Source of the DNA: Raffaelea ambrosiae
Lineage: Eukaryota > Ascomycota > Sordariomycetes > Ophiostomatales > Ophiostomataceae
DNA length: 64,000 nucleotides
Direction: 5' to 3'
Assembly: GCA_002778195.1 (NCBI GenBank)
Contig: PCDI01000006.1
Coordinates: 163,021-227,020 of the forward strand
Position numbers and translations under genes: made by a program
Shown here: positions 1 through 14,005 of the stretch, one piece after another
Layout: each line of letters begins with the position of its first letter
Position numbering within the stretch: position 1 is the first letter of the stretch
The notes under the pieces: generated by a model
Told to the model about the DNA's origin: nothing
The model's database searches: none
What the model saw: the letters and a program-made list of their open reading frames with translations, nothing else

Positions 1-2
1 GG

Positions 3-89
3 TTCTGCAAGGACCGCATCCACAAGGCTGACGAATACTGCCAGGTGAATCGTAGAGTGAGCTTAAAGATGCTTGAGTTGAGGAAATAA
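3..89 (+). other. Possible 3' end of a gene cut by the window edge
   Basis: One frame stays open from base 3 to a TAA at 87-89 and reads as a short Cys-containing peptide (FCKDRIHKADEYCQ and 14 more residues). It could be the last exon of a gene starting left of the window. A GTGAAT just after the CQ codons could also be a splice donor. Nothing is recognised in it, and the stretch is too short to separate from chance. The rest of bases 90-723 shows no convincing gene; it probably holds the 3' flank of the next gene. Confidence 0.15.
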
Positions 90-723
90 AGAGCAGAGAA
101 ACAAGGAAACGGCACGGAGAAGTAGCGGGAGAGATTTTACCTTTGTCATTTTCTATTTCTTTTGGGGGTTCTTTCTAATCTGTCGAAGACTACTTTACAT
201 GCGGCGGAGCTAAGATACCTAGAATGCCCCCAAGACTATTATATATCACGTTGTATGCGCGAGGTCATGTCTCTTCTTTTCGTTTAAAAGGAAAGCTTGA
301 GTGGGTGACCCGATCCTAGTATTGATATGGACTGCTGGAAGGGTGACTACACAGCTGCTAGCCGCCTTTCATTTGAGGGAAATGCAATTCGTGAGCATGT
401 TTCGACGCGTGGAATGTGATCATAAATGGCATATTGATCTTTGTACCGAAGCAAAGAAAAGACACGGCCTCTCTTCTCTTTTTTTTGTGTGTGTGTTGGT
501 GGTTGGCTTGCTTTGCTTTGCTTTGTGTATATTTCCCATTCCTGGCGTTTTCGTATCCAACAGAAATTCCATTCTTTTGCACAGACAGATCCTATTCCGT
601 AGTTCCCTCCTTACACCATTTAAACTGAAAATACAAACATAACCATGAACAAAAAAGCCGAATAGCAAATTTACATGAGGGTTGGGTCACAACCCCCTAG
701 GACAGGGGCGCATCCAGATAGAT

Positions 724-2362
724 TTAGAACGTAGCCAGGAAAGCCATGACTGAGCCGGCAACTGTCACGCTCATCAAGACCGTGACCCGGGTGAAGAGAC
801 CCGGGGCACTATTGGTCTGGCCGGTGGCGGTCACCTGGGTGCCGCTGGCGGTGGCAGTCGGGGTGGTGGACGACTTCTCGAGAACCAAGATTTCGCCGGA
901 GCGGTCAGACGCGACGTACAGACGGCCGGTAGTGTCCCATGCGAGGCCGACGGGGCGGAAGCAGTTGCCAGGGCACTGTGTCAGATCAGGATTGGAGATG
1001 ATGTCTGACAGACCATTGGTGCTGTCTGAGGTCTCAGTGGGCATGCCCGTGGAGTTGTCGAAAGAGATGGCGCTGACGCGGTAGCCAACCGGGTTGGTCT
1101 TGTCGGCTGGGGGGTGGGGGAGATGGAAGTTAGTATGTGCCAAAGCGACGGCAAGATTATTCAGGCGCACCAGAATACGGAAATGAAAGCAAAACATATA
1201 AAAACAAGTACATACTGGAACCGTGGAAAGACACATAGGCGGTGGAACCATCATTTGAGAAAAGAATGTCCAGAGGAGCCATGTGAGCCTGGAAGGTCAG
1301 GACAGGCGGGGTGTACTCGTCGGCACAGGTGGTGTCGTTCAGGGTGCTGTTGTCAAACAGGCTGAACTGCTGGCCAACAGAGAGGGTGCCGTTAAACGGG
1401 GAAGGGTCCCAGACGGCATAGCAGTTTGGAGATCCGTAGTTGGCGCCCTGGTTGCTCTGCGTCAGGTTGGACAGGAAGCCCAGGTAGTTCAGCTCGTCGC
1501 CCGGATTGTTTTGGTGGATGTCGACGCCGTTGCGGGTGGCGCCATCGACACCGTTGTCGACGGCATAGACGCCGCCAGAGACCGGATGCTCGGCGATACC
1601 GACGGCGTTGAGCAGACCCCAACCAGCCCGGAGGCCCGCGGAGTCGTAGCTGTAGGCCGAGGACTTGGTGGCGGGGGAGCTGTAGAAGCCGCTGAGGTCG
1701 AAGCCACGAATCTGGGACAGGCCCGAGTCGGCGTTGAGGGCGTCGGTGTCGTAGTCCTGGGAGCTGCCGCGCGAAACCAGCAGGAAGTTGTCGCGCTTTT
1801 GCGACATCAGCAGGGTGCGCGTGGTTTGGTCATTGTTGCCCATGCCGTCGATGACGGTGGTCGGGTTGCCCGAGACAGTGCCGGACTTGGCATCGTAGGC
1901 CCATCCGCGGACATTGTCGGCGGACGAGGCGAACAGGACGGTCTGGTCGCTGTTGAGGGCAATGCCGTGGTTCAGCTGAAGGGGGGTGGGTCAGCAAGAC
2001 AATTTGTCATCGTCTCTGAATTACCAATGGCATTTACCATGACGCAGTGAACTTACGGTGGTGTCGTTTATGAGAAGAGTGCTGGAGGACACCTCAAGGC
2101 AGGTGCCGCCATTGTCCTTGAGGACAAGGCGCGAGACGCCCTTGCCACTCTCAACGACGAGAAGGCCGCCGCCGTTGTCGAACAAGATGCTGCGAGGTTT
2201 GGTCAGCCCATTGGCGATGAGCTGTGCGGACCAGCCGCTGGCGACGGACAGGGCGTTGTAGCTCGGGGCAATGACATTGGAGCAGCCAGCGGCCGACACG
2301 GACGTGGCATAGAGGCCGGCTGCGGCGGCGAGCGCAACGGCGTTGCGGCGGGCGGTCCTCAT
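724..2362 (-). CDS. Secreted PQQ-type sorbosone/pyranose dehydrogenase-like protein, probably GPI-anchored
   Basis: Three exons join in phase (2362-2057, 1975-1216, 1106-724; introns with GTAAGT and GTATGT donors) to give 482 residues. The N-terminus is a signal peptide (MRTARRNAV..., hydrophobic to about residue 24). The body matches the soluble quinoprotein glucose/sorbosone dehydrogenase beta-propeller: LNHGIAL, SFHGS and FRPVGLAWD are typical blade motifs. The last 20 or so residues are hydrophobic with no basic tail after a Ser/Thr-rich linker, the arrangement of a GPI-anchor signal. In fungi this family includes L-sorbosone dehydrogenase-like and AA12 pyranose dehydrogenases, which oxidise sugars outside the cell. 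Which sugar, and whether PQQ is really bound, cannot be told from the sequence. The start is the only ATG in front of the signal peptide. Confidence 0.85.
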
Positions 2363-4834
2363 AGCAGCAGAAGAAGTGGTGGCTCTTAATGTGTCTCTGC
2401 CTCTCTCTAGCAGGCGATCCAATGGGTGACAATGGTTGCAGATGAGGGGTGTGTTTGTGTGCGAGGGAGTGTGACGAGGAAAAGGAAACAAGCAACGAAG
2501 AGAAGGGGAAACTGGTTGCTGGTTCTCTGCACAAAGGAAGAAGACACTGGTGCATGCACGAGTATGACACTGTATAAGAGATACGAGCAGAAAGAGGCTG
2601 GGCAGGAGAGAAAGCTGCGCGAGGGTCTTTAACTCCACTCCAGGGCCAGGGGACGCAAGGCGGACGCGAGAGAGTAAAAGGTAAAGGCAAGAGAGTGCGT
2701 GAGCTACGGAATCCAATACGGGACACAAAGCACCAAGAGAGAAAATATGCAGGCGCTCTCGGCTGGGGCTGCTAGCTCCTTGACCGATATCACGACGCTA
2801 GACAATCTTGGCAGTCCCAATCAGCAGAGTGCCGACGGGCGTTTGTTGGAGGTGTCTAACGGCAAGCAGAGGCGCTGTGAAGGTGAGCCAGAAGGCAGGG
2901 TGGCCCGGATGTTGCCCGGAGACAGCGAGCAACCGCCGGAAGCGACGAGGACACGGCACAGGTGCAGCCACACCGTGTTGAGAGCTGACAAAAAGTGCAC
3001 GCTACGATGCATCAATGGCAGCATCACCATCATGTTTTTGGGCTTCTCCTCACCCCTCCTCCTCCAAACACGGCACAGATACAGAGCCAAGCCCCGGTAC
3101 TGTGGCCATCGATTGTGCTCAACAATGGCGATGTGTCAACAGAACGGCGAGCACAGCCAGTCAGGAGCTCGCAATCCAGGACCACCCCCATGCAGACACG
3201 GGACGACAGGACGCTCAGGGTCGGCAAAGTCGGCCAGATATCCCAGCTCCAAGGACGCCTGCAACCATGTGCCCGAAGTTTGGCAGCATGTGGATGGGCA
3301 AGCAAGGAAAAGGCAACTAAAACGAGCGCAGCAGAGTCAAGAAAGGTCCTTCGCATCCAAGACATATGGGTTGTCTATCTGACCGGGCTTGAGGTGACAC
3401 GTCGGTGGCAGAGTGGGGGGGGGGGGGGCGGGGGGGGAACCGAGAACACAGACCAGACCGACCAGGAAGAAGGAAAAAAAACAAAAAGTGTACTCGTAGA
3501 GACTAACAAGCTCTAACTAAATCTCCTATTTTCAACGTGGGCTGGGTGGCCAGCCCCTTTAGAGGTGCAATACTTAGAACCTTGAGTAAGACTAGCAGAA
3601 AACCGTCCGACTCGTCTTAAGCGTTTACGCTTGTATTGCGCCCTAGCGCGGACAATAGACCCAAGACCGGTCGTAAAGAGTTGCAAACAAACGCATCCAC
3701 TAGCTAGCCCGGTGCGCCTGGGCCGCCTTGGACCGATGAGTGTTTAGCCTTGTTAGTTATGTGTTGTACGAGTACATAGAAGGCACGAGCGGACGAGAGT
3801 GGAGGCAACGACAGCTAGGCATAGACGAGGGGGGGGCTAAAAAGAAAGGACCACTGTGGTAGAAAATCCCGAAAAATGCCTGGCATGTTCCGGAGGCGGA
3901 CAGAAAGTACTATTATGCCCTTACGGAGAACAGGAATGATGCACGAAAAAAGATAGCCAAGGCATGCGGTTCAAAGTGGGGCTCAGATGGGTGGTGATGG
4001 TGGGCTGCCCTCTTGCAAACTGGAAAGAGCAGGCAAGGAAGGAGCAGTCCGACGGCTGACTTGGGAAACTCAACGAGGGAAGGACGGTGGTGCCGTGCCC
4101 AGAAACCGCGCACGTCTGACAACACGGAAGGAGCTGCCCAGAGACGCCGCCAGAGGAAAACACTCGCAACACCTGAAGGCATGCAAGATACCATAATCAT
4201 TAGCCACTAAGATTCTAGGAAACCCCTCTCGGTACCTGCTCTCAGTACCAACGGAACAGAAGCGTATTGGGCTTGGCGCGGGGCGGGCGGCGCAGTGAAA
4301 GCGTTTTAGGGATCGAGTTATTATCCAGCGCAGGCCGTCGAGGAAGTGGCTGGGACTTGACCCCATTGCATGATCAACTCGATAAACTCAGTCGCCGAGA
4401 CCTAGAACAAGCTCACAGCAGCCAGGAAGGAACTAGACGCTGGTGATAAGTGTTGGCCAGCCCTTTTGGCCGACGGTGCAGACTTCTCTTTCTTATTGCC
4501 GCCATCCACTTGATTGCCTTTTATTGATTTTTATTGCTTTTCTTTGTCCTGTTCTGCTTCCGCTCTGGCCTTATACACCGGTTTTGAGTTTCAGCGTCGA
4601 AGCGCATCTACGGCATTTCATGATTGTTTGTGCGGCCTCGCCAACCTCTAATCGAGCCCACAGCGGGTAGTAATCTCTGGCGACCAACCAAGTCGCTCGT
4701 GTTTAACTATATTCTGCTCTATTCTGTCCACGCCACGGGGGTCCAAGAGGTTATTTTCATCAAAGCCACCTACCTCTCAACAGCACCCCCGGCGTGCGTG
4801 CCTTAATTTATCGTCTTTCTGCACTTACGCAATC
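2363..4834. other. Gene-poor intergenic region
   Basis: About 2.5 kb between two genes pointing away from each other. Open frames of up to about 230 codons occur on the plus strand near 2.7-3.4 kb, but they lack a good ATG, introns or any recognisable domain. A guanine tract (14 G, one C, 8 G) lies at 3415-3437. The left part probably holds the promoter of the dehydrogenase gene and the right part that of the membrane-protein gene. Confidence 0.5.
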
Positions 4835-5963
4835 ATGCTCGCACGCATCCTGCCGGCTGCATTACTGGCTGTACCGGCTATCGCATCACCAGCTCCGGTA
4901 CCTGCGCCGGCTCCGGAGCCGATACCAGCTCCGGTCGTCCCGCGCGCCGGATCCCCGAGTGTCTGGGTCACGGTGAACGACTTGGGCGAGTCGGCGACCA
5001 CCATCACACCAACCGTTTCGGGCGCCACCACCATTTCTGCACCTCCAGCCTCACTCACCAAGACCTCCTCCTGGATCCTGACCGTCACCGGCGTCACCAC
5101 CACGTCCACAGGCCTGCCTCCTGTGGCCACCGATGACGGCAATGCCTTTTTGGCGTGTAGTAACTACCAGGGCCATGTGGCGCCGTTTTGCCAGCCTGCA
5201 TCGGGCATCCAGCTGGACCCTGATAATGGTTATTTCAGTATGTCCCTTCCAAACCACTGAGCCTCTCCTCCTACTTAAGTCTGCCTGCTTTAAGTGTTCA
5301 TTGTGGCGTCTTATTTACACTCCAACTAACCCACGCGCAGTCACCTGGGACCCAACCTACTTCGTTAGCGACACTGAGATTACCATTGACGGGGAGTATC
5401 TCAACGACAAGGGCTTTAATTTTGCTTCCATACCGTCCACCCGAGGCTATACTTCGTGGGCTGTTGGCGGCACTGACTTCTACTCCGATGGCAACACAAG
5501 GGACGACCAAGTGAACATCACATTTTACATGTCCTACCAGGACGGCAACGAGACCTTCCGCCTAGAGGGACCAAATGTGCTCCTTACTAACAAAGCCGGC
5601 CAGAACGGTGGCGTCGGCAGCAGCAATCGTTACAAGACGCGGGTCTTGTCCATTGTCCTGCCCATTGTCTTGGTGCTCGCGGCGGCTGCCCTCTGCGGCT
5701 TCTGCTTCTGGTCCTACCGCCGGCACGGTTTCCTTCCCTTCCTTGGCAAAATAGGCCGCCGCAGCTCCGGTGGTTACGGCGAGCGCCAGAACTTTGCCGA
5801 GCGCACCGGCAACGGCGTCAAGGCTGTACCGGACAACGCCTCGCATCCGAAGGAAGCGTCTCGCGATATTCAGCTAACGGACCAGAGCACCTGGTCGCCA
5901 AACACCGGCGAAAGCAATGTGTTCCGCGAGGAGTTGCGGAGACAAGAGGAAGAGAGGAGGTGA
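4835..5963 (+). CDS. Single-pass plasma-membrane protein with extracellular Ser/Thr-rich region (Mid2/sensor-like layout)
   Basis: Two exons (4835-5237, 5341-5963; GTATGT donor, GCAG acceptor) encode 341 residues. There is a signal peptide (about 1-17), a Pro/Ala stretch, a Ser/Thr-rich segment, then a globular part with two Cys (around FLACSNYQG and PFCQPASG) and several N-glycosylation sites. One transmembrane helix lies at about residues 236-260 (VLSIVLPIVLVLAAAALCG). It is followed by basic residues and a hydrophilic cytoplasmic tail of about 80 residues ending in EELRRQEEERR. This layout is common among fungal cell-wall sensors and uncharacterised surface proteins. No catalytic motif is visible, so a sensor or adhesion role is only an inference from architecture. 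Confidence 0.8.
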
Positions 5964-6548
5964 TGGAGGACATGTCGATGAGAAACAGCCGCAAACCCCC
6001 TCCCCCGAAAACAGAAAAAAAGAAGAAACGGCGAAAATGAACTACTTTCTAGGGCGGCACTATCATTTTATTGGAAGAGCCTGGCATCGCCTTTCGACGT
6101 TATACCATGACACGTCTGCTTCGCAGAAGCGCGATTTTGGTTGGGCAATACTGGAATATATACTATTCATGGGCTTAGTTACGATGTAGAAAGAGAGAGA
6201 AACAAAACAGAAGTGAAAGAACACCACAAGGAACCAAGGGATTGGGTAAGAACAAGTAAAAGGCCACAGCCACTCTTGACAAATGTAGTACACAGCGGAC
6301 ATTCCCAGCTCGTGTGTTGCAATAAATGATAACAATACTTCCAAAACCCCAATAGCAACCAAACACCGCCGTATCCCTTGCAGACCAAAAACAGACGCAC
6401 CGTTAGTCTTTTGTTCCTTCAAACTCCGATTACAATGTTACAGAGAGCGACGAAGAGAAAAGAGAAAAGAGAAAAAGAGAAAAAGAGAGATAAAACGTAT
6501 ATATAGACCCGAGAATAACAAGCCCGGCGGCTTTTCAACAGGCTCTGC

Positions 6549-8360
<1,812 letters not shown>

Positions 8361-8681
8361 TCAATGCGGCTCCGTTAAAAATGAATGCGTCGCGTTACGT
8401 CATAAACAGCACCATCGGAAAGAGCACATCGGCGTCAGCAATTCTTGACGCGATTTCTGATGATCCGCCGATGCTGGGTGTTGTTCTTGATGGACGTTTC
8501 GCGCAACAAGGGGGGAACTGAGGTAGTAAATGCTTCCGACGGTGGCGGTTCCCCAAAGCCCGCCACATTAGTTAATCTACTGGTGTAGCGGGAGCGATAA
8601 GCCATTGATCACGTGGTATGCTTATTCATTACGGAGCAACTAGCATTACATAAAGCACACGGCAAAACTCTGGTCTACCTC

Positions 8682-11053
8682 TTACCGCCTGCGACTTCTC
8701 GCTGGCGCAGGCGCAGGCTCAAAATCATCGTCGTCGTCGGATATCTCGTCCGCACTCAGCTCCAGTTTCTCCTGCTGCTTCCCCCTTACAGGCGGCCTCT
8801 GTCGCTGAGGTTGCGATACTTGAAGAGTGGTTTGTCTCATCCGACCGGTCGATCTTGCTGGTGCAGCCCGAGTGCGCGTTGCCGGGGGCGGGACCTCTTC
8901 GGGCTCGTCAATCATAATCGCGTCTTCGTCCGAGTCGTCTGAATCTTCAAATGGACCCTTCTTTCTGCCGCCACCCCGTTTCATAGCTGCCGCCTTTTTT
9001 GAGGCTACAGTTTTCCGGGGTGGAGCCGCTCGGGTTGCACGCGCCGTTGTTGTCCTTCGGGTCGTTGTCTTTGCAATGGGCTGAATCTCATCGAAGTCAT
9101 CCACCGACATGTCTTCGTCACTCGCGTCTCTGTTTCCCGATGGCGCAGGTCGTCTGCTGACTTGGGGTGCTTTGGCGGCTGGCTGGCTCCCTTGTGTTGG
9201 CTCTGTGACGAGTGCAGCCGGGTTGTTCTCCCAATGTCCTTCCATGTCCGAGTCCCAGTCATCTGGCTTCGGCTTGTATTTCCTCTTGTGCATACTTTTG
9301 ACGAGACCTTTCTGGAATTGGCGTTCTCTCTCGTCGCGTAGCCGCTCAATTGCCTTGTCTAGATCATCATCTTCTGCTCCTAGGGCAAGCAGGTCCTTGA
9401 GTTGGTTGGCTAAGGATCCGCTCACAAAGGTGTCCATTGCATGCTTGTCGTCTTTGTTGACAAACTGGTTTACTGCATCGCCAAATTCACCTTGTGGTAG
9501 AATCTTAAGCGACTGTGCCGCCAAATATTCCTGAACCAATGCTTCGACTTTGATTGCGTTAAAATCCAAGTCCAGCTCATCGTCCTTGGCACCAGGCAGC
9601 ACGAGGCTGTTCTTGTTCTGGGCTAAAAGATTGTTAGGGGTCGATTTGCGGCAAAAAAAAAGGAGGTGGTGGGGGCTGGTACATACCACCACTTGTTGTC
9701 TTCTTGCGATGAAAGTAAACAACATCATTGACATTGGCAACCTTTCCGGCAAACCGGTTAGAGAATCGCTGTGGATTCTCACAGTCGAAATTACCACCGT
9801 CGGGAGCCGTGTACTCGACTTTCAGTCGAATCAGTGGTAAAGGTTGCTGCTCCTCGTCCACTTCCTCCGATCCATGCAATGCCAGGTACTCGGCATTTGC
9901 TTCCTCAATCATCTCTTCCACAACAGACATCAACCGCCGTGTCAACTCGGTACGGTGGTCTCTCTTCTTCGCCAGGTCTTTGAATTTTTTGTCGCTTGCT
10001 AGGACGATTTCGCGCGTGACAAACGGACGCACTGTCTTTAACGGAACTTTCTCAACTGAAAAGGTTTTGCCAGATATACTCAAGATTGCAACATGCTTCG
10101 TAACTGCCTCTCCTGCCACCAGAGACGTCGCTACGGATGATCCTGGTTGCATGACGTGAAACCCAGTTTCGGGATTCTTCTGGGGATCGATTAGACATTC
10201 ATGCTCATGGCCCCATATGACTAAATCGAGCCAGTCAGGCAGAAAGTTCTCGGGCAGGTAACTTGTCGCTGTATGGGCATGGTGATTTTGGTGAACAGTC
10301 AACAGGTTAAAGAAGTCATCTGGCTGTTGGCTGGGGCGGAAGAAGGTCACTTTGTGGTCCCGAAATGTCCTAAACATCCGCTCGTCTCGCACGTTGCCGA
10401 TCCCAAACAAGGCTACTTTTGTCGCGCCCTTCTGCAGGAGCACGGGCTTAACCTTGATGTTGTCAGCTTCTGGCACGCGCCCAAAGTAGTTGACAAGCCC
10501 AGCAACTTGTAGAAGGTCGAGAGAACAGTAGTGGCCATCGCCGCTTGGGTCGTCGTGGTTTCCGTGAATAGAAAAGACGGGGATGGAAATGTTGATGTCG
10601 GGGTCTTCGTAATTGACATGGCCGAATGCACCTTCGAAAATCTCGGCAGCGTCACTCAAAAATTCAAGCTCGCAGGGTTTCATTCCCAGACAGTTTTGTC
10701 GAAGACTTCGCATAACTTGGTACATCGACTTGCGGGAAGGCTTGTTGTCATGGAATAGATCACCACCAAGCAGGACCATGTCAACCTGCGTTTTGTAAGT
10801 ATGTACCATTTTCACACCGCTTCCGAGGGCGCAACGTACATCTTCGGTTCTTGCCAAGTTCATGACTTCGTCAAAGGTCTTCCAGCTGTCGTCCTTTCGG
10901 ATGGGGTCTCTTTCTTCATATCCGACATGGTTGTCTGTCGAGACGAGAATGCGAATCGTATCTGGCTCTGTGAGGTGGGTATTGTTAGAGACGCTTATTT
11001 GTTCGGTAGTATTAAAAGAAAGTGAACTGAGGTGTACCTGTGTTTTTCGGCAT
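8682..11053 (-). CDS. MRE11: MRE11 double-strand break repair nuclease
   Basis: Four exons (11053-11038, 10967-10840, 10785-9687, 9622-8682) give 727 residues. The first exon is only 16 bases, and the second intron (54 bp) is a multiple of three with no stop, so it hides inside an open frame. All metallophosphoesterase motifs are present: [33 protein letters not shown] and WGHEHEC, which supply the Mn-binding Asp/His/Asn residues. A capping domain follows, with [12 protein letters not shown] and [14 protein letters not shown]. The C-terminus is long, rich in Arg/Pro and acidic, with [13 protein letters not shown] basic patches and DSDDSDEDA and DDDDDFEPA acidic runs, as in fungal MRE11 DNA-binding tails. 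It works in the MRN/MRX complex with RAD50 and NBS1. The gene is head-to-head with APC10. Confidence 0.96.
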
Positions 11054-11307
11054 CTCCTTTGGCTGCTGTAATGGTCTTCCAAATGGGCCAGTTTGCTTCG
11101 TGTAGCCGAAGCCTAGTGAAAACGAAAATGAAAATGAAAGTTAACTGACGTCGAAGTGGGTTGGACGAGCTAGAGTAGGCAGCGGAGGCGCGGTCGCGCT
11201 GTGGCAGCCTAAAAATTAAAACGCGAAATGCAGTCGGGATCACGTGTAATTTCCAACACCCTTCCACCGCAGAAAGAAGCAGTATATTCGCCAGCTCCCA
11301 CGAAATC
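11054..11307. promoter_or_regulatory. Shared bidirectional promoter between MRE11 and APC10
   Basis: Only 254 bp separate the two divergent start codons, so both promoters must lie here or inside the first exons. No TATA box is evident. The stretch has an A-rich block (GAAAACGAAAATGAAAATGAAAG near 11116) and a CACGTG-like motif at about 11240 (atCACGTGta), an E-box core. That E-box assignment is by eye only. Confidence 0.5.
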
Positions 11308-12487
11308 ATGGATCCAGACAACCTTCTTCGGGGACCTAGAAGAGCGCTTCGCAGAGGAGAGGCAGCAGCGAGATTTCCGAGGCTCGACCATGCTTCAGCC
11401 GTCCCTGGTGGAGACTTCGAGCCAGGTGAACCTTCAGGTTTGTCGTCCTAGACTGAGACTGTTTGGGCGATCGCTAACAGCAGCGAAGGGGATGCTTTCG
11501 CTCAAATGCAGGCTTCTCGGGAAGAGGCACGTGTGGTAGAGGCTCACGATGACGACCTGATGCAGCTCGGCGTGCAGGAGGAGCTCTGGGCCCAGCAGGT
11601 GGCTGAAGAGGGCAGTGACAACAGCCAAATGACCAGCCACAGCGGCAGTGACAGCGACGGAATAGCAGGCCATTACGGCGAAATTGCCGACGAGGACTTG
11701 ATCGATGGCCCGGATGAGGACTTTGACCTCGGCTCTCAACAAGATATGCACAACGAAGACCAAATGATCTCGTTTGACCCCATGTTACTAGGTCTAAAGG
11801 AAATCAACAACTTAGCCCACTTCAGTGTGAGCAGCCATAAACCAGGAAATGGCATCGAGGAGCTTCTGAGCGACGATTTAGAAAAATATTGGCAGTAAGT
11901 GTTGGTCAAGTGTACGTCATTCGAGATCTAATTTCTAACTGTTGTACAGGTCTGACGGCCCACAGCCGCATTTGCTAACAATCCACTTCCTACGACGAGT
12001 GGAAATCCGGGCAATTCGGTTCTATGTTGACTACAGCCAAGATGAATCGTACACCCCGACGCTTGTGATTCTGTCAGCCGGTACTGGCCACCACGACCTG
12101 ATTGAGTTTGCGACTCTCCCGCTTAAGAACCCTACCGGATGGCAGGAAGTGGACCTAAGCAATGCTGGCGGTGGCGAAGATGGCCAATCTCTCTGCTGCT
12201 GGATCGTCCAGATCAAAATCAAAGAAAACCACCAGAACGGAAAGGACACACATATCCGTGGCATCAAGATATATGCCATAGATGAGAATGCACCACCTGC
12301 CGACAGTGCTCTGGACGAGCTTGCTAAGATCAAGGAACGGACACTGCAGCAGCTTAAGGACGACCTAACGGATAGAGAGGACTATCTTTTTGAACGCATC
12401 ATTGCCCAGTCTCCGGAGCGGTTACCTGGAGTTCCTGAGCGGTCAGGAAGCATTTCGAAGTTCATGAGGGACCCCGAAATTCGCTGA
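11308..12487 (+). CDS. APC10: Anaphase-promoting complex subunit 10 (DOC1 domain)
   Basis: The C-terminal two thirds is a clear DOC/galactose-binding-like domain: KEINNLAHFSVSSHKPGNG, YWQSDGPQPHLLTIHF, DESYTPTLVILSAGTG, GWQEVDL and IRGIKIYA. APC10 helps the APC/C ubiquitin ligase bind D-box substrates. The last intron is certain (11895-11949, GTAAGT to ACAG; TGG-CA|G-TCT). The 5' end is not. The model given (11308-11437, 11489-11894, 11950-12487; 357 residues, MDPDNLLRGPRR start) needs an AAG acceptor. The alternative starts at 11228 in another frame and splices 11438-11502 with a normal CAG acceptor. In both, the region before the DOC domain is acidic and poorly structured. Confidence 0.88.
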
Positions 12488-12890
12488 ATGGCGTTGTGGC
12501 AGATTGATGGAACTGTTGGAGCACGAGAGGCTGGTTTGGGTGGGGGGGACCCCGACTGTTGTTCTGTGGTTCTGGGCAAGCAAATGGCATGGAGTTAGTG
12601 CGTGTTTTCTGCTTTCTGCTCGTAGTACAATATTCATGATTGCCATTACACCACGTCGTAATGTTTCTATGGCAAGTATGACCAGACAGGGAGCTATTGT
12701 GTGATATCGGGCTTAGAGCTGGTGGTCCGCAGCAGGGGAGTGGGGTTGCAGAGTAAGATAGACGCTCTGGCGCCCGCTCTACCATGTGCCGCAATCCTTC
12801 CTACTAATAATAACTAGTTGCTAACTATCCAGTGCCAACTGAGCAATCGTAGGTAAGATACTTCAACCTCGTCTGCCCAGTCTCGCCATC

Positions 12891-13823
12891 ATGGATCCAT
12901 CTTCCCCAGACACTTCGGCAATGGCTGCACAAGACTTAAAGTTTTTCGGCACGGCTCTCGGTGGGTTTCTGAAATCCACCGCAAAATTCCAGGTCGTTTG
13001 CACTGCCCTCAGCAACGCCTCGTCAAATCTCACTTCCATCCGGCCACAGTCACCACCTGCAAAGCTGGTTGTCCTGGACTCGTCCTTTAATCCCCCGACA
13101 GTTGCTCACATGCAGATGGCGACATCAGCCATAAATAGCCTTCATCACGAAGCACCAAATACATGCAGAGTACTACTTCTGTTATCTGTGAACAATGCAG
13201 ACAAGGCTCCCAAGCCTGCTGCCTTTGAACACCGTCTAGCTATGATGTACGCCATGGCCAATGACGTGCAGGCAATGTTGAAGCGAGATGGATCTTCTGC
13301 GCGGCAGGAAACTCCCATCGACATTGGCTTGACTGGGCAACCGTACTTCCACGACAAGAGCAATGCCATTGCTACGTCTGATTTCTACTGCAGCCACGAA
13401 ACGCCAACTGCACCGGAGACAGAGCAAGTCTTTCTCGTTGGCTACGACACCCTCATTCGCATATTCGACCCAAAGTACTACAGCGTGCCCCCAGCAGGTC
13501 TTTTGCCAAATCAGACACCAATGCAGGCCGCGCTCTCTCCATTCCTGCACAGGGCTCGCCTCCGCGTGACGACAAGGCCAGACGACCAATGGGGCAGCGA
13601 AGACAAGCAGAAGGCCTGGCTCTACACCCTGTCCGGACTAGGAGGCACTGTAGACTGGGCCACAAAGGTCGACCTAATTTCAGGGGAATATCAGGGCAAG
13701 AAAATCGTTAGTAGCACCATGGCAAGGCGTGCTGCAAAGAAAGAGGATTGGGCGAAATTGTCTGCATTTGTTGGGCCATCAGTGCTGTCTTGGGTTGAAT
13801 TACAGAAGCTCTACAGAGAGTGA
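12891..13823 (+). CDS. POF1-like nucleotidyltransferase (nicotinamide-mononucleotide adenylyltransferase superfamily)
   Basis: A single intron-less exon of 310 residues. The N-terminal half holds the nucleotidyltransferase signature LDSSFNPPTVAH (about residues 63-74), the (H/T)xxH ATP-binding motif. LLLSVNNADK and a late KIVSSTMARRAA, equivalent to the ISSTxxR motif that contacts phosphate, follow. This is the layout of yeast POF1 and related fungal proteins rather than of canonical NMNAT. In yeast POF1 was described as an ATPase involved in protein quality control with possible NMN adenylyltransferase activity. The start ATG is well placed behind a short 5' region. The exact substrate cannot be read from sequence. 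Confidence 0.85.
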   Translation: MDPSSPDTSAMAAQDLKFFGTALGGFLKSTAKFQVVCTALSNASSNLTSIRPQSPPAKLVVLDSSFNPPTVAHMQMATSAINSLHHEAPNTCRVLLLLSVNNADKAPKPAAFEHRLAMMYAMANDVQAMLKRDGSSARQETPIDIGLTGQPYFHDKSNAIATSDFYCSHETPTAPETEQVFLVGYDTLIRIFDPKYYSVPPAGLLPNQTPMQAALSPFLHRARLRVTTRPDDQWGSEDKQKAWLYTLSGLGGTVDWATKVDLISGEYQGKKIVSSTMARRAAKKEDWAKLSAFVGPSVLSWVELQKLYRE

Positions 13824-14005
13824 TTTGCTATTCTTCTAGCGGATACCTTGTATCTTGTGCCATATAGTAGCGTTCGATAGACATGGGTTTTTGCGCTATT
13901 ACATAAGCACGGGCGCCTCAGATTTCCTTGGCTAGCTTCCGAAAAATGTCATCTGGACTTCTTCTCCAGCATCGAAAACAGCTACCAAGCGACAGTGTTG
14001 CTACA

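Noticed and set aside
1283..2050. 255-codon plus-strand frame
   Set aside because: Antisense shadow of the GC-rich quinoprotein dehydrogenase exon.
2699..3382. 227-codon plus-strand frame upstream of the dehydrogenase
   Set aside because: Begins with GTG, no domain, low-complexity and overlapping several other open frames.
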